Below, in pieces: positions 6,844 to 12,050 of a stretch of DNA of 12,050 bases. The notes under the pieces were generated by a model, which saw nothing but the letters and a program-made list of their open reading frames with translations, made no database searches and was not told where the DNA came from. The translations under genes were made by a program, and so were the position numbers. The DNA is from Chthonomonadaceae bacterium (GTDB lineage Bacteria > Armatimonadota > Chthonomonadetes > Chthonomonadales > Chthonomonadaceae), in NCBI GenBank assembly GCA_025355115.1, contig JANXLO010000235.1:1-12050 (forward strand), in the 5' to 3' direction. Each line of letters opens with the position of its first letter. Position 1 is the stretch's first letter.

Positions 6844-7383
6844 ATGAGAAGAGCTTTTTCCTATCTTGTTGGGGGCCTTTTCGTCGCTCTGGCGGCGCAG
6901 GGGTTGGGGTGCGGCGGAGGAGGCACATCGGCAAGGCTCATGCATGGCCCCGCAGTCTCTGCGCCGAGAGCCTTTGGGGGACTGGTGTACACTGTATCCC
7001 TGCCGAAGGACAACTACTCTCGCGGGGAGGCGGTGCCGGTCACGTTCAGTGTTCTGAATACGGGCGTATCGCCGGTGATACTGGATTTTCCGCCGTGCCG
7101 GGACTTCGGAGTGCAGGTGAATCACGACGGGCAGCCGGTCTGGGCAGGGCCGTCCCGAGGCTGCGGTGGGGACGATCATTTGGTGGGAATCGATCCGGGC
7201 GCGACTAAGTCTTACACCATCACGTGGAGCCAGACCGATTCGCAGGGCAAGCCCGTGCAGGCGGGAAGCTATAGTCTCTTCGGTTGGCTGACGACCTCGC
7301 TCGGCAGCGATCCGTTCCAGGGGACGGATCAGACGTCGAAGGATAGGTCGAGCAATCCTGTGTTCATTACTATTACACCTTAA
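6844..7383 (+). CDS. Putative secreted lipoprotein with BsuPI-like domain
   Basis: A 179-residue exported protein. The N-terminus is a signal peptide (MRRAFSYLVG, then a hydrophobic stretch) ending in GLGC with Cys23 as the probable lipidation site. Gly at -3 instead of Leu makes the lipobox imperfect. A Gly run follows (GGGG, 24-27). Residues 47-178 resemble the BsuPI domain (intracellular proteinase inhibitor of Bacillus, an immunoglobulin-like beta-sandwich). Supporting segments are YSRGEAVPVTFSVLNTG (58-74), pairs of hydrophobic strands, DGQPVW (95-100), the loop I-D-P-G-A-T (116-121), and GKPVQAGSYSLFGWL (135-149). In bacteria such domains are common in envelope proteins of unknown role, and protease inhibition should not be assumed. 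The ATG is supported by AGGGAG at 6832-6837. It faces the minus-strand gene at 7417-7851, 33 bp away. Confidence 0.75.
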   Translation: MRRAFSYLVGGLFVALAAQGLGCGGGGTSARLMHGPAVSAPRAFGGLVYTVSLPKDNYSRGEAVPVTFSVLNTGVSPVILDFPPCRDFGVQVNHDGQPVWAGPSRGCGGDDHLVGIDPGATKSYTITWSQTDSQGKPVQAGSYSLFGWLTTSLGSDPFQGTDQTSKDRSSNPVFITITP

Positions 7384-7416
7384 AATTGCCAAATCGACTC
7401 GCCGAGCCGCTGCGCC

Positions 7417-7851
7417 CTATTTTCCTGGCTGGCTGGCGGGCAGGACGGAGAGCGGGAAGGTGACGAGCAGAGTCTTGTCACAGTAGAGCGCGGCGGTGTA
7501 TACGCCATACTTCTGGAACGGCATCGCACGCAGGTTCAGACCGATCTGAAGCGTCGCGAAGCCGGAGGCTTGGAGCCCCTCTTCTATGGAGTTCCAGTCG
7601 GTGGGGAGCGGGGGCGAGGAGAATATCTGATCGCCGTCCGGGCCGTTGAAATGAAACGTCAGCTCCCGTGGGCGCGACGACTGCACCCTGAGCCCGAGCG
7701 CGACGGCGATATTGGCATGCATCGGAACCTGATCCGCCATCAGGGCGGAGTAGATCCCGATCAGTGACTGCTTGCTGGTCTGCGCCTCCGTTATCACCTG
7801 ATCGCATAGCACAAAGTAGTTGACTTGAACTTCGTCGCTCTCCTGCACCAT
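7417..7851 (-). CDS. Small conserved hypothetical protein, DUF6941-like
   Basis: A 144-residue soluble protein with no signal peptide or membrane helix. I do not recognise a biochemical function. Its layout suggests a compact beta-rich domain: VQVNYFVLCDQVI (8-20), then SLIGIYSAL (29-37), a strand region around VALGLRVQSS (50-59), FHFNGPDGDQIFSS (66-79), and a C-terminal FQKYGVYTAALYCDKTLLVTF (112-132). This pattern is what I recall for the DUF6941 family in Planctomycetes and Armatimonadota; that assignment is from memory and moderate. The start is well supported: on the minus strand AGAGGAG ends 6 nt before the ATG. It is transcribed away from the FHA/phosphatase/kinase cluster and shares the 258-bp divergent intergenic region with it. 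Confidence 0.72.
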   Translation of the reverse strand: MVQESDEVQVNYFVLCDQVITEAQTSKQSLIGIYSALMADQVPMHANIAVALGLRVQSSRPRELTFHFNGPDGDQIFSSPPLPTDWNSIEEGLQASGFATLQIGLNLRAMPFQKYGVYTAALYCDKTLLVTFPLSVLPASQPGK

Positions 7852-8109
7852 CGTTCGCTCCTCTGTTCCGAAAAAGTTGGCTTTCGCCGCCGTTAGATTT
7901 CTCCGCGCCCGTTCAGTTTTCCTGCGCGATAATTTGTTCCTTCGCTGATCGTCCTTCGTGCAACCGGATTGACTGTGGTTGCGTCTTAGACTATAATGAT
8001 GGTGCGCGGATCGGCATCAGCTTTGAAGTCGAAGCAGATACTGGTGGGCGCATCCTTGCTGGCATTTCTCCGAGACGGATTTGAGATCGGGGCGGACAGG
8101 ACAGGGGCA
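7852..8109. other. Divergent intergenic region with 5' leader of the FHA gene
   Basis: This region separates the minus-strand DUF6941-like gene from the FHA gene. It holds the minus-strand ribosome-binding site (complement of 7858-7864), a strong plus-strand promoter (7969-7997) and a roughly 105-nt untranslated leader (about 8004-8109). I found no convincing minus-strand promoter or riboswitch-like fold. Confidence 0.6.
7969..7997 (+). promoter_or_regulatory. Sigma-70-type promoter of the FHA/phosphatase/kinase cluster
   Basis: TTGACT (7969-7974), a spacer of exactly 17 bp, and TATAAT (7992-7997), differing from consensus at one position. Transcription should start near 8004. This rules out the in-frame ATG at 7996 as a translation start. 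Confidence 0.82.
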
Positions 8110-9393
8110 ATGGATTTATTCGAGAAGATCAATCGTTCGTTCGGCTCATGGTATGAGGGGCTTTTCGGCGGAGGCGACGATGTTCGCCCCAAGGACATCC
8201 TTCGGCGCATCATCGCCGCTATGGAGGACCATCGCAAAGAGGGCTTCGACAGCAAAGTCTACGTGCCGAACCAGTATGTTCTGGAGATAAACGTTCACGA
8301 CGAGGAGGAGAAGCAGTACCTGCTCTCGTTCCTTGATCGCGATGAGCTGGAGGTCGCGCTTCGTCGCTACTGCCAGCAGAATCACTATCACATTCGCGGC
8401 GCGCTGGACTTCACGATCAAAGAAGTCGATGAGATCGAGCCGGAGAACGGCAAGCGCGATAAGGTGCGGGTCCGTTGCCGCTACGACAGTAAAGTGACCG
8501 CGCCGGTGCCTCGCACGGCTGTCCCTCAGCAGCCTGCCTACGGCGGGCAGAGCGGGATCGCATTTCCCCCGCCTGAAGTTGATCGCACCGTCGCTAGCAC
8601 ATGGGCAGAGCAGGAGATCGAGGATGGCACCGTTCAGTCCGTCGCCTCCGCCGCACTGGTCGTCTATGCGCCCGACAGGCCGCCGCATCGATTTGGGATC
8701 GCGCGCGGAGTTGTGAGCATCGGGCGGTCGCCGCGCGCCGGCAACGATCTTGTGATCGAAAGCGACGGGCAACTCTCCAAGCGCCATGCCAGCATCAAAC
8801 TCGACGCGGACGGGCGCTTCACGCTCTCCGATCTAGGCAGCACCAACGGCACCAAAGTGAACGGTCGCCGGGTGGACAATCGCACCCTCAATGACGGAGA
8901 CGAGATCACGCTTGGCGCGACCCGAATCACGTTTCAGCAGCAAAATCGGGCCGAAAGCTTCGAGCGAGAGGCCGCTCCCGTCGCAGCCGCGAGCGGACGT
9001 TCACAGGGAACCTATGGCGGCGCGGCGGCAATGCGCGGGAGGGGAGAGGACGCGATGGGCAGCTCCTCCCCGCCCTCACGAGTGCTCCGCCCCCGAACTG
9101 CCCGCCTTGTCATCATGGAGGGCGACCAGGAGGTGGACGAGGTCATGCTTGGCTCGGAAACCCTGATAGGCCGGGGCGTCACCAACGACATCGTCCTGCC
9201 GGACCGCTCTATCGCGACCCGTCACGCCCGCCTGATCAACGACGGCGACGGCTATCTTCTAGAGTGCCTTAGCGAGAGCGCCACGACGACTCTCAACGGC
9301 ACACACATTGCCGCCCAAAAGCCAACCATTCTGCACGACGGCGACAACATCGGACTCGGCGATCTGACGCTGCGCTTCGTAGGCGGAAGCTGA
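8110..9393 (+). CDS. FhaA-like protein: DUF3662-type N-terminal domain plus two FHA domains
   Basis: A 427-residue cytoplasmic adaptor expected to bind phospho-threonine peptides made by a partner Ser/Thr kinase. Residues 1-128 (MDLFEKINRSFGSWYEGLFGG onward) resemble the DUF3662 domain that starts Mycobacterium FhaA. A Pro/Gln-rich linker with a possible phosphorylation site (EVDRTVASTW, 156-165) follows. FHA1 (about 182-276) has IGRSPRAGND, LSKRHASI (Ser223, Arg225, His226) and STNGTKVNG (Asn246). A Gly/Ala-rich linker (285-328) precedes FHA2 (about 331-424), with IGRGVTND, RSIATRHARL and TTTLNG (Asn396). Both have the Gly-Arg, Ser-x-x-x-His and Asn residues needed for phosphopeptide binding. 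I chose ATG 8110 because the earlier ATG at 7996 overlaps the promoter -10 box and because the family starts here; its ribosome-binding site (AGGACAGG) is only fair. The gene opens a cluster with a phosphatase and a kinase. Confidence 0.88.
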   Translation: MDLFEKINRSFGSWYEGLFGGGDDVRPKDILRRIIAAMEDHRKEGFDSKVYVPNQYVLEINVHDEEEKQYLLSFLDRDELEVALRRYCQQNHYHIRGALDFTIKEVDEIEPENGKRDKVRVRCRYDSKVTAPVPRTAVPQQPAYGGQSGIAFPPPEVDRTVASTWAEQEIEDGTVQSVASAALVVYAPDRPPHRFGIARGVVSIGRSPRAGNDLVIESDGQLSKRHASIKLDADGRFTLSDLGSTNGTKVNGRRVDNRTLNDGDEITLGATRITFQQQNRAESFEREAAPVAAASGRSQGTYGGAAAMRGRGEDAMGSSSPPSRVLRPRTARLVIMEGDQEVDEVMLGSETLIGRGVTNDIVLPDRSIATRHARLINDGDGYLLECLSESATTTLNGTHIAAQKPTILHDGDNIGLGDLTLRFVGGS

Positions 9394-9407
9394 CAGGAAC
9401 CCGAACG

Positions 9408-9506
9408 ATGAACTGGATTTTCACGCTGCTGCGCGTTGTACTGCCCTTCGGCTTCGTGCTTTTTGCGCTCATTCTAATTCAGCTTTTGCGCCGTGAGCGT
9501 GAGTAG
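9408..9506 (+). CDS. 32-residue single-pass membrane miniprotein
   Basis: ATG 9408 lies 14 bp after the FHA stop, with AGGAA at 9395-9399 (8-nt spacing). The product is MNWIFTLLRVVL, then PFGFVLFALILIQL, then LRRERE: one long hydrophobic helix followed by a charged, mostly basic end, as in an N-out/C-in or tail-anchored helix. It was too short for routine gene calling. Position (right after fhaA, before the PP2C gene) and sequence style match the N-terminal membrane anchor of actinobacterial FhaB (a helix followed by Arg residues, then linker and FHA domain). Here TAG (9504-9506) follows, and the frame beyond it reads 29 codons without FHA motifs. It could be a free-standing anchor or regulator, a remnant of a deleted fhaB, or fortuitous. 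Good spacing and composition favour a real gene. Confidence 0.55.
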   Translation: MNWIFTLLRVVLPFGFVLFALILIQLLRRERE

Positions 9507-9651
9507 GCGAGTCGTCGGCAAACGCTGTCGCGAACGGCCTACTACGGCGATATCTCAGTAGTAAAATGCACTTTGAACGCGGCTCTGGGCTCCTGACTGA
9601 CCTCTTTGCCAGGAAACCAAAACTCATAACAGAAGGTTGGGAAGAAGGCTC
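9507..9651 (+). promoter_or_regulatory. Gap before the phosphatase gene with a 24-bp palindrome and a possible -10
   Basis: An interrupted palindrome spans 9540-9563: TACTAC (9540-9545) and GTAGTA (9558-9563) are concentric with GATATC (9549-9554), and 10 of 12 symmetric positions pair. TAAAAT (9562-9567) overlaps its right edge and could be a -10 box, but the -35 at the right distance (CTACTA) is poor. This arrangement resembles a repressor site over a secondary promoter inside the cluster. No regulator is known from the window. Confidence 0.4.
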
Positions 9652-11208
9652 GTGGCTCTTACAATCGGCTTCAAAACACACGTCGGCATCGTCCGAAACA
9701 GCAATCAGGACAGCTATGCCATCCTGAAGCGCGGGGACCTCTCCAACCGGCTCGACGCTCTCATCGTCGTGGCGGACGGCATGGGGGGAACGGGGGGCGG
9801 CGACATCGCCTCGCGCATCGTGGCGCAGACGGTACCCGACACAATCCTCGAATTTCTCTACGACCGCAGCAATGGCAGCGAAGGCCCTGACGTCGAGCGG
9901 ATGCTGCTTGAAACCTTCACTCGCGCCAACCAAAAGGTATGGACCACTCGCAAGTTCGAGCGGCCCGAGCTGAAGCAGATGGGCACCACCTGCGTCGCCG
10001 CGGTCGTGAACGAAAACCTGATGACGGTCGCGAACCTGGGCGACAGCCGCGCCTACTTGCTCCGGGATGGTCGACTTAGTCAACTTACGCAGGATCACTC
10101 GGAGGTTTGGCAGGAGGTCATGGCGGACCGCATGACCCGCGACGAGGCGCAGAGGAGCCGCTTTCGAAACCGCATCACCCGTGCCGTCGGCCTCGGCCCG
10201 GAGGTGGAGACCGACATCTTCAGGGTCACCCTCCGCGAAGGCGACACCGTGCTGCTCTGTACCGACGGCCTCAATTCGGAAATCCGCGACTCCGAGATCG
10301 CGCGAATTCTGGCGTGCACATCCGACACTCAGGAGGCCTGTGACAAGTTGGTGGAATCCGCTCTGGATCACGGCGGGCACGATAACGTGACCGTCGTTGT
10401 GATGCGTTACGGCAGCTTTATTCCGATCACTCTTCCGCCCACTACCGATGAGGACGACACCGATCCCGAGCAGGAGTGGCGGCGCGAAATGCCGCGGCGC
10501 GCATCCGCCGAATATGACGATATGGATGAGGAGGAAGCACCGGCGCGACGGCCAGAGCCACGCCCTGTCCGACGCGAGCGCGACCCGATGTCGAGCAGCG
10601 GACGGCACTCGAGGAGGCAGGCTAGCTCCACCAATGGGATTCTGACGACATTGACTCTGCTGCTCGCGATTGTCGCACTTGCCGAGGGTTATCTTCTCTA
10701 CAAGAGCGGCTTTGGGCGCAATAATATCGTCATCGAGCCTCAAAAGCTATCAACCAAGCCGACTTACGACCTGCACAACTACGGCCTGCCCAAGCTGGTG
10801 ACTCCCAAAGAGGTGCAGGACACATGCCTTGTCCTGAATGAGCGAGGCGAACCGATCGTCGCCTCGCGGAGCGGCAATCTGGTACTAATTTCGCCCGATG
10901 GGAAAGTGGATATACTCGGCGGCACTTTCCCCAGCCTTCCTCCGGATGAGACCGCGGACGCTCCCAAAAGGGACTTCGGCACTTCCGCCCGGCCTGACTT
11001 CGCCACAGACGCCAGCGGCAATATGTTCGCCATCGACGCAGAGACGAAGAGCATTCGTATCTACAGCAAGACCGGTACTCGCATCGGAACCGATCTCGGT
11101 AGGGGCCAGTTGATCGCGCCTGTCCGCCTCGCTGTCAATGCGCAGGGGATCATCTTCGTCATCGACAATCACAAGCTATACCGCATCGAGCCGGCACTCC
11201 TGCGGTGA
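9652..11208 (+). CDS. PP2C-family Ser/Thr protein phosphatase with membrane helix and extracytoplasmic NHL-like tail
   Basis: Metal-dependent phosphatase expected to remove phosphates placed by the downstream kinase. Counting from GTG 9652 it has 518 residues. The catalytic domain (1-254) has RNSNQD (15-20; the usual Glu of NED is Gln19), VADGMGG (40-46), GTTCVAAVV, ANLGDSRAYLL (Asp131), QDHS, LLCTDGLNSE (Asp205) and GGHDNVTVV (Asp244), so all metal ligands appear present. A charged linker rich in Arg and Asp/Glu (262-327) precedes one membrane helix (about 328-350), then a 168-residue tail predicted outside. The tail has three NHL/beta-propeller-like strand units (around 391-422, 449-479 and 490-515, e.g. 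ATDASGNMFAID and LAVNAQGIIFVID). AGAAGG at 9643-9648 is close (3 nt) to GTG 9652; TTG 9637 is an alternative start. It lies 34 bp before the kinase. PstP/PrpC-like by context. Confidence 0.92.
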   Translation: MALTIGFKTHVGIVRNSNQDSYAILKRGDLSNRLDALIVVADGMGGTGGGDIASRIVAQTVPDTILEFLYDRSNGSEGPDVERMLLETFTRANQKVWTTRKFERPELKQMGTTCVAAVVNENLMTVANLGDSRAYLLRDGRLSQLTQDHSEVWQEVMADRMTRDEAQRSRFRNRITRAVGLGPEVETDIFRVTLREGDTVLLCTDGLNSEIRDSEIARILACTSDTQEACDKLVESALDHGGHDNVTVVVMRYGSFIPITLPPTTDEDDTDPEQEWRREMPRRASAEYDDMDEEEAPARRPEPRPVRRERDPMSSSGRHSRRQASSTNGILTTLTLLLAIVALAEGYLLYKSGFGRNNIVIEPQKLSTKPTYDLHNYGLPKLVTPKEVQDTCLVLNERGEPIVASRSGNLVLISPDGKVDILGGTFPSLPPDETADAPKRDFGTSARPDFATDASGNMFAIDAETKSIRIYSKTGTRIGTDLGRGQLIAPVRLAVNAQGIIFVIDNHKLYRIEPALLR

Positions 11209-11242
11209 CGTCGCGCGTCCCTTCGCGCCCCCTGAGAGATTA

Positions 11243-12050
11243 ATGGCACTTGGAATGCTCGGAAAATATGAGCGACTGGATGTGCTGGGACACGGCGTCT
11301 CCGGCATCGTCTATCTCGCCAAGGACACGCTCCTCAACAAGCAGGTCGCCCTCAAGGAGGTTGACGTGCAGGCGGGCGATCTGCGCCGATTTCTGGAGGA
11401 GGCGCGGGTCATGGACCGGCTGCGCCACCCCAATATCGTCCGCGTCAACGGGGTCGACCGCATCGAGGGCACGGTCGTCATCGATATGGAGTATGTGCGC
11501 GGCAAGAACCTTCAGGAGACCCTGCGTCTGGAGGGCGTGCTGCCCATCGACCGCGCACTGGACATCGCCGCGCAGGTGCTGGATGCGCTCGACTACGCGC
11601 ATCGGATGCAGACCGTCCATCGGGACATCAAGCCAGCCAACATCCTGATTGGGCGCGATGGCGAGGTCAAGCTGGTGGACTTCGGGCTGGCGGAGATACT
11701 CGCGACGAACGCCTATGCGGGCGGGGCGGGCACCTACGCCTACATGGCGCCGGAGGACTTCGCGGAGGAAGACCGCTCCGACAGCCAGTCCGACATCTGG
11801 GCGGTGGGCGTGACGCTCTATGAGATGGTGACCGGGCAGCGCCCCTTCGAGGTGGCGAGGGTGAAGGACCCGTTCGCATGGAAACGGGCTCTGGAGACAG
11901 AGCTTCCCACCCCGATCACGGATCATCTGCCGGACGCGCCGCCTGGACTTCGCGCCATTCTCGACCGCGCGCTTCAGCGCGACAAACGGATGCGATATCA
12001 GACGGCGGGAGAGTTTCGGGACGATGTAGTCCGCCTGCGTGAGGGCCAGA
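11243..12050 (+). CDS. Hanks-type Ser/Thr protein kinase, 3'-partial
   Basis: Protein kinase N-terminal catalytic domain; the frame is still open at the window end, with 269 full codons visible. Counting from ATG 11243: Gly loop LGHGVSGIVYLA (15-26), ATP-binding Lys38 (VALKEV), helix-C Glu52 or Glu53, catalytic loop HRDIKPAN (126-133; Asp128, Asn133), metal-binding DFG (146-148), activation segment ending GTYAYMAPE (163-171), and DIWAVGVTLYEMVTG in lobe helix F. It is an RD kinase with all catalytic residues, so probably active. Several Thr/Ser in the activation loop (ATNAYAGGAGT) could be autophosphorylated. Whether a membrane helix and an extracytoplasmic PASTA, NHL or TPR region follows is beyond the window. 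ATG 11255 is an in-frame alternative start; GAGAG (11234-11238) supports 11243 weakly. The FHA protein and PP2C phosphatase upstream are its likely reader and eraser. Confidence 0.95.
   Translation, partial: MALGMLGKYERLDVLGHGVSGIVYLAKDTLLNKQVALKEVDVQAGDLRRFLEEARVMDRLRHPNIVRVNGVDRIEGTVVIDMEYVRGKNLQETLRLEGVLPIDRALDIAAQVLDALDYAHRMQTVHRDIKPANILIGRDGEVKLVDFGLAEILATNAYAGGAGTYAYMAPEDFAEEDRSDSQSDIWAVGVTLYEMVTGQRPFEVARVKDPFAWKRALETELPTPITDHLPDAPPGLRAILDRALQRDKRMRYQTAGEFRDDVVRLREGQ

Noticed and set aside
7996..8109. N-terminal extension of the FHA protein from ATG 7996
   Set aside because: The ATG overlaps the TATAAT of a strong promoter, so it would not be in the transcript. The extra 38 residues do not look like the DUF3662 family start.
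9507..9596. Stop-codon readthrough extending the 32-residue protein into an FHA domain
   Set aside because: The next 29 in-frame codons contain no FHA motif and end in TGA.
9469..10743. Long minus-strand open frame (424 codons) over the phosphatase gene
   Set aside because: Antisense shadow of a GC-rich gene; His/Arg/Ala-rich translation without motifs, while the plus strand has full PP2C motifs.
11240..11926. Minus-strand open frame (228 codons) over the kinase
   Set aside because: Antisense shadow; the plus strand has every kinase motif.
1..12050. CRISPR arrays, tRNA/rRNA genes, insertion sequences
   Set aside because: No regularly spaced repeats, no tRNA-like folds, and no transposase or terminal inverted repeats seen on either strand.

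Overview
This window is a GC-rich, densely packed piece of a bacterial chromosome. It has short intergenic gaps, Shine-Dalgarno sites of the AGGGAG/GAGGAG type, and no tRNA, rRNA, CRISPR array or transposon that I can recognise. A tripartite-type RND efflux pump argues for a diderm cell. An FhaA-like protein (DUF3662-type N-terminus plus two FHA domains), a PP2C phosphatase and a Hanks-type kinase together argue against Proteobacteria. An SLC45/sucrose-transporter-like MFS protein and a BsuPI-domain lipoprotein are also present. Armatimonadota is my best guess; other diderm Terrabacteria or Planctomycetes-like lineages are possible. This is inference from gene content, not a search result.

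Left part (1-6720): the C-terminal ~90% of an RND pump gene, cut by the window edge. After a 135-bp gap come an MFS transporter and cdsA (phosphatidate cytidylyltransferase), 12 bp apart and probably co-transcribed. Next is a TauE/SafE-type permease whose start is unclear: the only good ribosome-binding site upstream drives a 24-codon reading frame that ends one base before an in-frame ATG of the permease. A small cytoplasmic FKBP-type prolyl isomerase follows, closed by a strong intrinsic terminator at 6739-6773.

Middle part (6774-7851): a putative secreted lipoprotein with a BsuPI-like domain (+) converges on a small DUF6941-like protein (-).

Right part (7969-12050): a near-consensus sigma-70 promoter (TTGACT, 17 bp, TATAAT) drives an FhaA-like protein. 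A 32-residue single-helix membrane protein follows, then a PP2C phosphatase with one membrane helix and an extracytoplasmic tail that looks like NHL/beta-propeller repeats, then a Ser/Thr kinase cut by the window end. The kinase would write phospho-Thr marks, the FHA protein would read them and the phosphatase would erase them, with the phosphatase tail as a possible external sensor. The order resembles the actinobacterial fhaA-fhaB-pstP-(rodA-pbpA)-pknA/B locus without an FHA-bearing fhaB and, as far as visible, without rodA/pbpA. The 32-residue protein sits where fhaB would be and resembles only its membrane anchor. This is the most interesting part of the window.

Two regulatory-looking signals also stand out: a two-copy bipartite element (AAGCGTCA, 10-12 nt, CACWTGTGT) upstream of the MFS and FKBP genes, and a 24-bp near-perfect palindrome upstream of the phosphatase gene.
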